Position numbers and translations under genes: made by a program
The notes under the pieces: generated by a model
Database searches by the model: none
What the model was told of the DNA's origin: nothing
What the model saw: only the letters and a program-made list of their open reading frames with translations
Origin: Rhizobium leguminosarum
GTDB lineage: Bacteria > Pseudomonadota > Alphaproteobacteria > Rhizobiales > Rhizobiaceae
Direction of reading: 5' to 3'
Length of the DNA: 64,000 nt
Assembly (NCBI RefSeq): GCF_002953715.1
Contig: NZ_CP025014.1
Location: forward strand, 496,001 to 560,000
Shown here: piece after piece, positions 1-8,300 of the stretch
Position numbering within the stretch: position 1 is the stretch's first letter
Layout of the letters: each line of letters begins with the position of its first letter

Positions 1-777
1 CCAGAGGCTGTCGCCGGGCGGCTGATCGGCGAAGGGATACATCTGCGAATTGTCGTAGGGGTAGAAGAGCAGGTAGCTTTCGACCCGCAGCATGTCGAGA
101 ACGGAGAAGCAGCAGGGGATGATGCCCATCTCCTTGCCTTCCTCGACGATCCGGTCCCAGACCATGACGGCGTCCTGGCCGCGCACGAAGATCTCGTAGC
201 CGCGTTCGCCGGTATAGCCGGTACGCGAGATCATCACCGGTGCGCCGAACAGCGTTGTCTGCATGTGGTGGAAATATTTGAGGTCGCGGATGCCAGGCAC
301 ATATTTGGCGAGATAGTCGACCGCGATCGGACCCTGCAGCGACAGGTCGTGCAGGTCGTCGTCGAAGAGCACGGCGCAATTGCGGCCCGCAGCCTGCTTG
401 ACGAGTTCCTCGTGGCCGGAGCCGGAGCCATGCACGAGCATCCAGGAATTCGGGCCGGTGCGATAGACGATGCAGTCGTCGGTGAAATGGCCGCGGTCGT
501 TCAGCATGGTCGCGTAGACCGACCGACCGGGGTAGATCTTCGTCAGGTCGCGGGTGGTGATGGAGTCGAGCACGGCGATGGCGTGCGGGCCGACCAGGTG
601 CACCTTCTTCAGGCCTGAGACATCCATGATGCCGGCCTTGGTGCGGACGGCGACATGCTCTTCAGACATGTCCTTGTCGTAGGTCCAGGCGGTGCCCATG
701 CCGCTCCAGTCCTCGAGCTTCGATCCCAGAGCGCGATGCCGATCCGCCAAGACGGAGAAACGCCATGATAAAGCCAT
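1..777 (-). CDS. GcvT-like aminomethyltransferase (3' end outside window)
   Basis: Reading the minus strand from an ATG at 777 gives 259 uninterrupted codons that run off the left edge, so the C-terminus is missing. The protein resembles the folate-binding aminomethyltransferase (GcvT/T-protein) family: it has the early DWSGMGTAWTYD segment, a VSGLKKVHLVGP stretch and an SRTGYTGERGYEIFV block typical of the T-protein core. A good ribosome site (AAGGGAA) sits about 9 bases before the ATG. No gcvH or gcvP is next to it. Instead it lies beside purU and the N-methylglutamate genes, so a role in moving a methyl or formaldehyde-level C1 unit onto tetrahydrofolate is more likely than glycine cleavage. 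The substrate is inferred. Confidence 0.85.
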   Translation of the reverse strand, partial: MALSWRFSVLADRHRALGSKLEDWSGMGTAWTYDKDMSEEHVAVRTKAGIMDVSGLKKVHLVGPHAIAVLDSITTRDLTKIYPGRSVYATMLNDRGHFTDDCIVYRTGPNSWMLVHGSGSGHEELVKQAAGRNCAVLFDDDLHDLSLQGPIAVDYLAKYVPGIRDLKYFHHMQTTLFGAPVMISRTGYTGERGYEIFVRGQDAVMVWDRIVEEGKEMGIIPCCFSVLDMLRVESYLLFYPYDNSQMYPFADQPPGDSLW

Positions 778-952
778 TGTCCGTTCCCTTTTGTTTCCTC
801 TACGGAATATTTATTTCCTGACTATATAAGTCTTTCGCGCCGTGGCAACCCCGCCCGACATGCATTTCCCAAACTTTTGACGGTGCTTGCTGCAACCTTG
901 ACCATCTGAGCAACGCATGCGGCGACGCTTTTGCCGTCCCCCAACCCCGTCT

Positions 953-1837
953 CTAACCCATGCGTTCGGAGGCGTAGCTGCCGGGGCTCGCCGGGAAGAC
1001 CACGGTGCGATTGCCGTTGATGAAGGTGCGGTGATGGATATGGGCATGGATGGCACGCGCCAGCACCTGGCTTTCGACGTCGCGGCCGATCGAGACATAG
1101 TCGTCGGGCGACTGCGCATGGGTGATGCGCGCCGTGTCCTGCTCGATGATCGGGCCTTCGTCGAGATCGGCGGTGACGTAATGCGCAGTCGCCCCGATCA
1201 GCTTCACGCCGCGGCCGTAGGCCTGTTTGTAAGGGTTGGCGCCCTTGAAACTCGGCAGGAAGGAATGGTGGATGTTGATGATCCGGCCGGACATTTTCTG
1301 GCACATCTCGTCCGACAGGATCTGCATGTAGCGGGCGAGTACGATCAGCTCGGTGCCGGTCTGCTCGGCCACTTCCATGATATGGGCCTCGGCCTGCGCC
1401 TTGTTGGCCTTGGTGACCGGAATATGGTGGAAGGGAATGTCGTGGTTGACCACGACCTTCTGGTAGTCGAAATGGTTGGAGACGACGCCGACGATATCGA
1501 TCGGCAGCGCGCCGATCTTCCAGCGGTAAAGCAGGTCGTTGAGGCAATGGCCGAAGCGCGACACCATCAGCAGCACCTTCATGCGCTTCTCGCTGTCGTG
1601 AAAATCGTAATCCATTTCGAAAGGAGCGGCGACGGCTGCAAAACCGGTGTCGATATCGGCGCCCGAAAGACCCTCTTCCGAAATGAAGCTGACGCGCATG
1701 AAGAACTTGCCGGTATCGAGATCGTCGAACTGCGAGCTGTCGATGATGTTGCAGCCCTTGTCGGCCAGATAGCTCGAAATCGCCGCGACGATGCCGCGCG
1801 TCGATTTGCAGGATACGGTGAGTACGAAGTTCTTCAT
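953..1837 (-). CDS. purU: formyltetrahydrofolate deformylase PurU
   Basis: A 294-residue protein of the usual PurU length. An N-terminal ACT domain (about residues 1-80, opening FVLTVSCKSTRGIVAA) is followed by a formyltransferase-fold domain with the conserved FHHIPV and SFLPSFKGANPY segments. PurU hydrolyses 10-formyl-tetrahydrofolate to formate and tetrahydrofolate. Here that would drain C1 units released by N-methylglutamate oxidation and recycle folate for the neighbouring GcvT-like protein. It is co-directional with glnT upstream and with the aminomethyltransferase downstream. The purine-rich stretch GAAGAAAG upstream of the ATG serves as ribosome site. Confidence 0.93.
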   Translation of the reverse strand: MKNFVLTVSCKSTRGIVAAISSYLADKGCNIIDSSQFDDLDTGKFFMRVSFISEEGLSGADIDTGFAAVAAPFEMDYDFHDSEKRMKVLLMVSRFGHCLNDLLYRWKIGALPIDIVGVVSNHFDYQKVVVNHDIPFHHIPVTKANKAQAEAHIMEVAEQTGTELIVLARYMQILSDEMCQKMSGRIINIHHSFLPSFKGANPYKQAYGRGVKLIGATAHYVTADLDEGPIIEQDTARITHAQSPDDYVSIGRDVESQVLARAIHAHIHHRTFINGNRTVVFPASPGSYASERMG

Positions 1838-1918
1838 GCTGTCACTTTCTTCGCCATATCAAGTGCAGAAGGTCCGATCACGTCGGAGCCTGTTCGCCCC
1901 GGCGCGTCAGCGTGTCAA

Positions 1919-2020
1919 TAGAGCGCCGCGTCTTTTCAGACGCGCCAAGGACGCTCTATCACTTTGAATCTGCGCATAATCCTTTCCGAAAATCGATTCC
2001 GATTTTCGGGGTTATGCGCC
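1919..2020. repeat. RIME-type intergenic palindromic repeat
   Basis: About 100 bases between purU and glnT carry nested inverted repeats. GCGCATAA (from 1972) pairs with TTATGCGC (to 2019), enclosing an inner palindrome (CCGAAAATC / GATTTTCGG). The 5' part has its own GCGTC/GACGC arms. From memory this is the widespread rhizobial intergenic mosaic element (RIME). It could fold in RNA and separate glnT from purU transcription, but that is inference. Confidence 0.7.
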
Positions 2021-2036
2021 AGAGGCGTCCAGCCAC

Positions 2037-3344
2037 TCAGATGTCGAGCGTACTGTCGCGTTCCCACTGGGTGAAATGCGAGCAGTAGGCATTCCATTCC
2101 TGATGCTTGAGCTTGAGATAGGCGGCGGAAAACTCGGCCCCGATCGCCTGCTTCAATCCCTCGTCGGCATCGTAGGCGCGCAGCGCGTCGAGCAGATTGA
2201 GCGGCAGGCGCGGCGCGTCCTTCACCAGATACCCCTCGGCATACATGTCGATATCGTAGTGCCGGCCGGGATCGGCCTGGCTGCGGATGCCGTCGAGGCC
2301 GGCCGCGATGATGATCGCCTGCAGCAGATACGGGTTGACCGCACCATCAGGCAGACGCAGCTCGAAGCGGCCCGGTCCCGGCACGCGCACCATGTGGGTG
2401 CGGTTGTTGCCCGTCCAGGTCACGGTGTTCGGCGCCCAGGTCGCGCCCGATGTCGTGCGCGGCGCGTTGATGCGCTTATAGGAATTGACCGTCGGATTGG
2501 TGATTGCGGCAAGCGCGGAGGCGTGCTTCATGATGCCGCCGAGGAAGGTTTTACCCTGAGCGGAGAGCCCAAATGGCATTTCCTTGTCCGCGAAGGCGTT
2601 GACCTTGCCATCGATGTCCCAGACCGAGATGTGGGCATGGCAGCCGTTTCCGGTCAGGCCTTTGAAGGGCTTCGGCATGAAGGTGGCGCGAAGGCCGTGT
2701 TTTTCGGCGACCGACTTCACCATGAACTTGAAGAAGGAGTGCTTGTCTGCCGTCTGAAGAGCGTCGTCATATTCCCAGTTCATCTCGAACTGGCCATTCG
2801 CGTCCTCGTGGTCGTTCTGGTAGGGCTTCCAGCCAAGCTCGAGCATGTAGTCGCAAATCTCGGCGATGACATCATACCGACGCATCACGGCCTGCTGATC
2901 GTAGCAAGGCTTCTCGGCTGTATCGAACTGGTCTGAAATCACCGAGCCGTCGGCGGAGATGAGAAAGAACTCGGGCTCCACGCCGGTTTTCACCCGGAGC
3001 CCCTCCTTCGCAGCTTCAGCGACCAGTCTTTTCAGCAGCACACGCGGTGCCTGTTCGACAGGCTGATCGTCCATGACGCAGTCGGCGGCAACCCATGCGA
3101 CGTCTTTCTTCCAGGGCAGCTGGATGACGGAGGAAGCATCGGGAAGCGCGAACAGGTCGGGATGGGCAGGCGTCAAATCGAGCCAGGTTGCAAAGCCCGC
3201 GAAGCCGGCGCCATCTTTCTGCATATCGGCGATGGCTTCGGCGGGGACCAGCTTGGCGCGTTGGCCGCCGAACAGGTCGGTATAGCTGATCATGAAATAT
3301 TTGATGCCTTTGTCTCTGGCAAAAGCAGCAAGGTCCAGTGTCAT
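2037..3344 (-). CDS. glnT: glutamine synthetase III / gamma-glutamylmethylamide synthetase (GmaS-like)
   Basis: A 435-residue glutamine-synthetase fold protein. It shows the catalytic-domain motifs MNWEYDDALQTADKHSFFKF, GNGCHAHISVWD and RRINAPRT-like NSYKRINAPRTTSGATWAPN, plus PGRFELRLPDGAVNPYL. It lacks the long C-terminal adenylylation loop of GlnA. In rhizobia this paralogue is called glnT. Next to mgs- and mgd-type genes the better prediction is GmaS, which joins methylamine to glutamate with ATP to form gamma-glutamylmethylamide, the first step of the N-methylglutamate pathway. The ribosome site AAGGGGAA precedes the ATG. It is co-directional with glxD, 80 bases apart. Activity on ammonia instead of methylamine cannot be excluded from sequence alone. 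Confidence 0.9.
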   Translation of the reverse strand: MTLDLAAFARDKGIKYFMISYTDLFGGQRAKLVPAEAIADMQKDGAGFAGFATWLDLTPAHPDLFALPDASSVIQLPWKKDVAWVAADCVMDDQPVEQAPRVLLKRLVAEAAKEGLRVKTGVEPEFFLISADGSVISDQFDTAEKPCYDQQAVMRRYDVIAEICDYMLELGWKPYQNDHEDANGQFEMNWEYDDALQTADKHSFFKFMVKSVAEKHGLRATFMPKPFKGLTGNGCHAHISVWDIDGKVNAFADKEMPFGLSAQGKTFLGGIMKHASALAAITNPTVNSYKRINAPRTTSGATWAPNTVTWTGNNRTHMVRVPGPGRFELRLPDGAVNPYLLQAIIIAAGLDGIRSQADPGRHYDIDMYAEGYLVKDAPRLPLNLLDALRAYDADEGLKQAIGAEFSAAYLKLKHQEWNAYCSHFTQWERDSTLDI

Positions 3345-3424
3345 TCTCGTTCCCCTTTGGATTTCTTGGAGACACTTTGGTTATGGATGCGAGACGGCCG
3401 GGACGTTTGCCCGGCCGGTAGAAA

Positions 3425-4753
3425 TCAGTAGCCTCCCTTGCCGGGATACCAGTTTGTGCCGGCGAGCGGGATCTGGGCCATGGCGGCCGCCTCCATCGTC
3501 AGGGCGCAAAGATCTTCCGGTTCCAGGTTGTGCAGGTGGTTCTTGCCGCAGGCGCGCGCGATGGTCTGGGCTTCCAGCGTCATAACCTTCAGATAGTTGG
3601 CGAGACGGCGGCCGGCGGCGACCGGATCAAGGCGCTTCATCAGCTCGGGATCCTGCGTCGTGATGCCAGCCGGGTCTTTGCCTTCGTGCCAGTCGTCATA
3701 GGCGCCGGCCGTGGTGCCGAGCTTTTGGTATTCTTCTTCCCAATGCGGATCGTTGTCGCCGATCGCAACGAGCGCTGCCGTGCCGATGGCAACGGCATCG
3801 GCACCCAGCGCCAGTGCCTTGGCCACGTCGGCGCCCGAACGGATGCCGCCCGAGATGATCAGTTGCACCTTGCGATGCATGCCGAGGTCCTGCAGCGCCT
3901 GGACCGCGGGGCGGATGCAGGCGAGCGTCGGCATGCCGACATTCTCGATGAAGACATCCTGCGTTGCCGCGGTTCCGCCCTGCATGCCATCGAGCACCAC
4001 CACGTCAGCACCCGCCTTCACGGCAAGCGCTGTGTCGTAATAGGGCCGCGCGCCGCCGACCTTCACATAGATCGGTTTTTCCCAGTCGGTAATCTCGCGC
4101 AGTTCCAGGATCTTGATTTCGAGGTCATCCGGGCCAGTCCAATCCGGATGGCGGCAGGCCGAGCGCTGATCGATGCCCTTCGGCAGATTGCGCATGTTGG
4201 CGACCCGATCGGAGATCTTCTGGCCGAGCAGCATGCCACCGCCGCCGGGCTTGGCACCTTGACCGACAACCACTTCGATTGCATCTGCGCGACGCAGGTC
4301 CTTGGGATTCATGCCGTATCGCGACGGCAGATACTGGTAGACCAACGTCTGCGAATGGCCGCGCTCTTCGTCGGTCATCCCGCCGTCGCCTGTCGTGGTG
4401 GAGGTTCCGGCGATCGTCGCGCCGCGTCCGAGCGCTTCCTTGGCATTGCCGGACAGGGCGCCGAAGCTCATGCCGGCAATGGTGATCGGCGTCTTCAGGT
4501 GGATGGGCTTCTTGGCGAAGCGCGCGCCGAGGACGACCGACGTGTCGCACTTCTCGCGGTAACCTTCGAGCGGATAGCGCGAGATCGATGCGCCGAGAAA
4601 CAGCAGGTCATCGAAATGCGGGACCTTCCGTTTGGTGCCGGCGCCACGGATGTCGTAAATGCCGGTCGCCGCCGCACGGCGGATTTCCGCCAGCGTGTAA
4701 TCATCGAAGGTCGCGGATTTGCGCGGCGGGGTATAGGGGTTGTGATAGCTCAT
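3425..4753 (-). CDS. glxD: glutamate synthase FMN-domain protein GlxD / N-methylglutamate synthase subunit MgsC
   Basis: A 442-residue stand-alone version of the central FMN-binding synthase domain of GltB. Visible are the TIAGMSFGALSGNAKEALGR segment, GQGAKPGGGGMLLGQKI, KVGGARPYYDTALAVKAGAD and the FMN-phosphate region SGGIRSGADVAKALALGADA. In classical GOGAT this domain is fused to the amidotransferase and GXGXG domains; here the three are separate adjacent genes. In the N-methylglutamate pathway MgsC transfers the methylamine group of gamma-glutamylmethylamide to make N-methylglutamate. GAGGGA precedes the ATG. The gene is 14 bases downstream of glxC, so co-translation is likely. Confidence 0.9.
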   Translation of the reverse strand: MSYHNPYTPPRKSATFDDYTLAEIRRAAATGIYDIRGAGTKRKVPHFDDLLFLGASISRYPLEGYREKCDTSVVLGARFAKKPIHLKTPITIAGMSFGALSGNAKEALGRGATIAGTSTTTGDGGMTDEERGHSQTLVYQYLPSRYGMNPKDLRRADAIEVVVGQGAKPGGGGMLLGQKISDRVANMRNLPKGIDQRSACRHPDWTGPDDLEIKILELREITDWEKPIYVKVGGARPYYDTALAVKAGADVVVLDGMQGGTAATQDVFIENVGMPTLACIRPAVQALQDLGMHRKVQLIISGGIRSGADVAKALALGADAVAIGTAALVAIGDNDPHWEEEYQKLGTTAGAYDDWHEGKDPAGITTQDPELMKRLDPVAAGRRLANYLKVMTLEAQTIARACGKNHLHNLEPEDLCALTMEAAAMAQIPLAGTNWYPGKGGY

Positions 4754-4767
4754 GATGGTCCCTCGCC

Positions 4768-5454
4768 TTAATATGCGTCAGCGTTGTCGATATTGAAATT
4801 GTAAAGCTTGCGGGCGGAACCGTAACGCTTGAATTCCTCGGGCCTCACTTCGGTCACACCCGCTTTTTCGAGAAGTTCGGCCAGCTTCGTCAGATGCTCG
4901 GGACGCAGCTCCTTTTCGATGCAATCGGCACCCAGGCTCTTGACCGAACCGCGCACGAAGAGCTTCGCCTCGTAGAGCGAATCCCCAAGCGCATCGCCGG
5001 CATCGCCGAGCACCACGAGGTGGCCGGACTGCCCCATGAAGGCGGACATGTGGCCGATATTGCCATGAACGACGATGTCGATGCCCTTCATCGAGATGCC
5101 GCAGCGTGACGCCGCATTGCCCTTGATGACAAGGAGGCCGCCGCGGCCGGTTGCGCCGGCATACTGGCTGGCATCGCCCTCGATGACGACTGTTCCAGAC
5201 ATCATGTTTTCCGCAACACCTGGACCTGCCGAACCGTGTACGGTGACGGTCCCGCCGTCGTTCATGCCGGCGCAATAATAGCCGACGGACCCCTTCACGT
5301 CGACCGTGACGGGCGCATCGATGCCGACGGCAACCGAATGGCTGCCACGCGGATTGACGACTTCGTAGGAAAGATCGTTCGAACCGTTCTGGATGTTGTG
5401 CAGGGCGCTGTTGAGTTCACGCAACGGCGTAGTGGCAAGATCAATGACAGGCAT
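4768..5454 (-). CDS. glxC: GXGXG-domain protein GlxC / N-methylglutamate synthase subunit MgsB
   Basis: A 228-residue protein equivalent to the C-terminal GXGXG beta-helix domain of glutamate synthase (GltB domain 3), recognised by repeated G-x-x-G-x-x-G turns such as VGYYCAGMNDGGTVTVHG and GRGGLLVIKGNAASRCGISM. The chosen start is the ATG at 5454 (MPVIDLATTPLRELN). The open frame continues upstream, but that extension overlaps the glxB stop region and adds no recognisable domain. It is predicted to be the structural subunit that docks the FMN and amidotransferase subunits of the Glx/Mgs complex. Confidence 0.88.
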   Translation of the reverse strand: MPVIDLATTPLRELNSALHNIQNGSNDLSYEVVNPRGSHSVAVGIDAPVTVDVKGSVGYYCAGMNDGGTVTVHGSAGPGVAENMMSGTVVIEGDASQYAGATGRGGLLVIKGNAASRCGISMKGIDIVVHGNIGHMSAFMGQSGHLVVLGDAGDALGDSLYEAKLFVRGSVKSLGADCIEKELRPEHLTKLAELLEKAGVTEVRPEEFKRYGSARKLYNFNIDNADAY

Positions 5455-5492
5455 GTTTCGATAACCCTTGGAGAATGCGCATGAGGTGCCGG

Positions 5493-6401
5493 TCAATCGA
5501 CCTTCTGGTGATCCCAGAAATAGACGGTTGCAGGCTCCGGCTCCCAGACCCGGGCATTCTCGATGCCGGGCAGATTGACGAGCGCCCGGTATTCCGAACC
5601 GAATGCGACATACTGGTCCGTTTCGGCCATGACAGCGGGCTTGCAGGCGATCGCATCGCGCACGACGCCGAAGCCGGACTTCGTGCCGACGACGAAGGTG
5701 AAGAAGCCGTCGAGGTCATCCACCGCGCCTTCCAGCGCCTGGCCGAGATTCTTGCCCTTGGCCATCTCTGCCGTCAGATAGGCGGCGGCGACCTCGGTAT
5801 CGTTTTCCGTTTCGAAGGTCATGCCTTCGCGCTTCAGCTCGCGGCGCAGATTGTTGTGGTTCGAGAGCGAGCCATTATGCACCAGGCATTGGTCGGAGCC
5901 GGTGGAAAAAGGATGAGCGCCGAGCGTCGTGACGGCCGATTCCGTCGCCATGCGGGTATGGCCGATGCCGTGGGTGCCGGCCATTGAATTGACCGCGAAG
6001 CGGGAAACGACATCCTTCGGCAGGCCGGTTTCCTTATAGATCTCGATGGCGTCGCCGCTGCTCATGATGCGAACGTTCGGACGCAGTTCGGCAACGGCTG
6101 CCTTGCCCGCGTCGAGCAGATCCTTCGCAAGCGTGATGACGGCATGCGTGCTCTTCACCTGGATGGCGACCCGTGCGCCAACCGCCTGGCCGAGTTCGGC
6201 CTCGAGGCCCGCGAAATCCTTCTTCGGATTGGCAGACTGGATGGTGATCTTGGCATTGCTGCCGCTGGCGTCGCCATAGATCGCGATACCGGCGCTGTCC
6301 GGCCCCCGATCCGTCATCGTCACCAGCATGGACGACAGGAGCGCGCCGAGCTCCGGTTCGAGACTTTTATCCTTGAGGAAGAGACCCACAATTCCGCACA
6401 T
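5493..6401 (-). CDS. glxB: class-II glutamine amidotransferase GlxB / N-methylglutamate synthase subunit MgsA
   Basis: A 302-residue Ntn-type amidotransferase domain as a separate protein. The N-terminal MCGIVGLF exposes Cys2, the catalytic nucleophile after Met removal. The GTHGIGHTRMATES segment (including the substrate-binding Arg) and LVHNGSLSNHNNLRREL are both intact. In glutamate synthase this domain releases ammonia from glutamine; in MgsABC the equivalent site processes gamma-glutamylmethylamide. GGAGG lies about 10 bases before the ATG. It is the first gene of the glxBCD run, followed at once by glxC, and is preceded by an 88-base A/T-rich gap that probably holds its promoter. Confidence 0.92.
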   Translation of the reverse strand: MCGIVGLFLKDKSLEPELGALLSSMLVTMTDRGPDSAGIAIYGDASGSNAKITIQSANPKKDFAGLEAELGQAVGARVAIQVKSTHAVITLAKDLLDAGKAAVAELRPNVRIMSSGDAIEIYKETGLPKDVVSRFAVNSMAGTHGIGHTRMATESAVTTLGAHPFSTGSDQCLVHNGSLSNHNNLRRELKREGMTFETENDTEVAAAYLTAEMAKGKNLGQALEGAVDDLDGFFTFVVGTKSGFGVVRDAIACKPAVMAETDQYVAFGSEYRALVNLPGIENARVWEPEPATVYFWDHQKVD

Positions 6402-6489
6402 GACCAGACCTCCGTTCGTGTTGAGAAAGGACTAGCAGGTCTGTTTTGAGATTTCAACTCGGAAGAAAGATTTTTTCTTTTAAAGCAAG
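6402..6489 (-). promoter_or_regulatory. probable glxBCD-glnT promoter region
   Basis: This 88-base gap between the XRE-cupin gene and glxB is markedly A/T-rich and contains the imperfect inverted repeat AAGAAA/TTTCTT around 6463-6482. It could be an operator for either adjacent regulator, or a weak terminator of the regulator gene. No clear -35/-10 pair is claimed. Confidence 0.35.
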
Positions 6490-7224
6490 TCAGCCTTTCG
6501 AGCTGCGCTGAGGATAGGTGATGATCGAAAGGTACTTGCTCGGGAGTTTCACCAACTGCTCCGGCCCATGCGGTGCATCGGCATCGAAGAACAGGCTGTC
6601 GCCCGGCTCCATCTGGAAAAGCTGGTCGCCATGGCGGTAAACGACCACGCCTTCGAGCATGTAGAGAAATTCCATGCCCTCGTGCTGAAAGGTCGGGAAG
6701 GTGTCGGAATCGGCCGTCAATGTGATGAGATAGGGCTCGACGATGACGCCGCTGGTATTGTTGTCGATATGGCCGAGCAGATTATATTGATGGCCGGCGC
6801 GCGTGCCGCGCCGTTCGAGTTCGATGCCCTGGCCTGCCTTGACGAAGACGGCATTGCGCGGTTCCTCATAGCGGCGAAAAAAGGCGGTCAGCGGTACGCC
6901 GAGCGCCCGCGACAGCGATTGCAGCGTCGTCAGCGACGGCGAGATGTTGCCATTCTCTATCTTCGACAGCATGCCGAGTGAAATGCCGGTCGCGGCCGCC
7001 AGATCGGTGACTGTGATGCCGAGTTTCTTGCGGTAGGCGCGCACCTCATGGCCGATCGCCATTTCGAGGTTGTTTTCCTTCGGCTCGCGGACGGCGTGCG
7101 GGTCCTGGGAAAAGGGAGCGCGTCCACTATGCGCCTGTTCCGGTTGCTCTGCCGCTTCACGCTTGGATTTCATGGGTTTTCCACTGCCGCCTTCTCTTTT
7201 GTCTGAAGGCAACCCTATCGTCAT
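6490..7224 (-). CDS. XRE-family regulator with cupin sensor domain
   Basis: A 244-residue protein. An N-terminal tail of about 55 residues leads into a helix-turn-helix (about 56-110; LAAATGISLGMLSKIENGN is the XRE recognition region), followed by a C-terminal cupin_2 barrel (about 165-235; HEGMEFLYMLEGVVVYR and MEPGDSLFFDADAPHGPEQ). This architecture is common in regulators of amine and polyamine catabolism (PuuR-like), with the cupin sensing a small ligand. It lies between glxA and glxB in the same direction, so local control of the Glx/Mgs genes is likely. GAGGAA precedes the ATG at 7224. A shorter start at 7173 is possible. Confidence 0.87.
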   Translation of the reverse strand: MTIGLPSDKREGGSGKPMKSKREAAEQPEQAHSGRAPFSQDPHAVREPKENNLEMAIGHEVRAYRKKLGITVTDLAAATGISLGMLSKIENGNISPSLTTLQSLSRALGVPLTAFFRRYEEPRNAVFVKAGQGIELERRGTRAGHQYNLLGHIDNNTSGVIVEPYLITLTADSDTFPTFQHEGMEFLYMLEGVVVYRHGDQLFQMEPGDSLFFDADAPHGPEQLVKLPSKYLSIITYPQRSSKG

Positions 7225-7253
7225 AGTGAAAATTCCTCAACCGTGAAGAAAAC

Positions 7254-8213
7254 CTATTCCCGCCGAGCCTCGCGCGGAGCGATGCCATAGAGGGTACGGA
7301 ACATCCGGGAAAAATGGCTCAGACTGGAAAAACCGGTGGCCACCGCGATTTCCGAGACGGAAAGTGGGCTCTGTTTCAGCAGACGATGGGCATGCTGCAG
7401 CCTGATCCTGCGGTATTGATCGAGGAAGGTGGTATTGAGCTGGGCCGCAAAGAGCCGGTCGAGATGGCGGGTGGTGACGCCGGCGATGCGCGCCATGGCG
7501 GCACGCTCGAGCGGCATCTCGATCGTCTCCTCCATCCGTTCGAGAACGCTGAGCAGGCCGGGATGATAGACGCCGTAACGCTGCGCCAGCGAAGCGCGCT
7601 GCGGCGCTGCAGGTTCGTTGACCTCCGTATGAAGATACCAGTCGCTGACGCGGCGGGCGAAATCCGGCCCCATGCGCTCGGCGATCAGCACATGCATCAT
7701 GTCGAGCGGTGCGATGCCGCCGCCGCAGGTAATCCGGTTGCCGTCGATCAGGAAGCGCGCCTGGCGCGGCGTGAGGTCCGGGAAGGCTTCGAGAAGGGCT
7801 GCGGCATGCTCCCAGTGGATGGTGAAGTCGCGGCCGCCAAGCAGTCCGGCAGCGGCCATCAGATAGGGCCCGCCCGAGATGCCGCCGATCCTCACCCCTT
7901 CGCGCGACAGCTGCCGCAAGCAGGCAAGCACGCCGGGATACCGCCAGTCGCGGGGCAATCCGCCGGCGCAGACGAAGGCCGTTCCGAGCCCCGCACCCCT
8001 GACGGGCAGAGGTTCGGCGGGGACGCTGACGCCCGAGGAGGAAAGCGCCGGGGCGCCATCGGGCGAGAAGATCTGCAGCCGATAGATCTCACGTCCGGCC
8101 AAGAGATTTGCCGCCCGCAGCGGCTCGGTCGCCGAGGCATAGGACATCAGCGCAAATCCCGGGATAAGGATGAAGCCGATCGTCTGGGCATTTCTGCTAT
8201 CAAGTGAGGACAT
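7254..8213 (-). CDS. glxA: GlxA-family AraC-type transcriptional regulator
   Basis: A 319-residue protein with an N-terminal DJ-1/PfpI amidotransferase-like domain (about 10-175; GFILIPGFALMSYASATEPL opens it) and a C-terminal AraC double helix-turn-helix (about 215-315; SVSEIAVATGFSSLSHFSRM is the conserved second HTH). It matches the family named after rhizobial GlxA, which regulates catabolic operons for methylated amines and glycine betaine derivatives. It is divergent from the sox/mgd operon across an 87-base gap and co-directional with the XRE-cupin and glxBCD genes, so it is well placed to control both arms. Confidence 0.88.
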   Translation of the reverse strand: MSSLDSRNAQTIGFILIPGFALMSYASATEPLRAANLLAGREIYRLQIFSPDGAPALSSSGVSVPAEPLPVRGAGLGTAFVCAGGLPRDWRYPGVLACLRQLSREGVRIGGISGGPYLMAAAGLLGGRDFTIHWEHAAALLEAFPDLTPRQARFLIDGNRITCGGGIAPLDMMHVLIAERMGPDFARRVSDWYLHTEVNEPAAPQRASLAQRYGVYHPGLLSVLERMEETIEMPLERAAMARIAGVTTRHLDRLFAAQLNTTFLDQYRRIRLQHAHRLLKQSPLSVSEIAVATGFSSLSHFSRMFRTLYGIAPREARRE

Positions 8214-8300
8214 GTCTCTTTCTTAGCGATTCATGTCTCTATTGTACAAGTCAGCGCTCCGCTTTCTGGCATCATCGACTTGTTCTTTCCGGGGTGACCC
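8214..8300. promoter_or_regulatory. divergent glxA / soxB control region with inverted repeats
   Basis: This 87-base gap separates glxA (minus) from the sarcosine-oxidase-like operon (plus). It contains the palindrome TTGTACAA (8242-8249) and the wider inverted repeat ACAAGTC (8246-8252) / GACTTGT (8277-8283). Both are reasonable operator candidates for GlxA or the XRE-cupin protein. Their function is inferred from position only. Confidence 0.45.

Noticed and set aside
1..777. The aminomethyltransferase as part of a glycine cleavage system.
   Set aside because: No gcvH or gcvP is adjacent, and the neighbours belong to methylated-amine and C1-folate metabolism.
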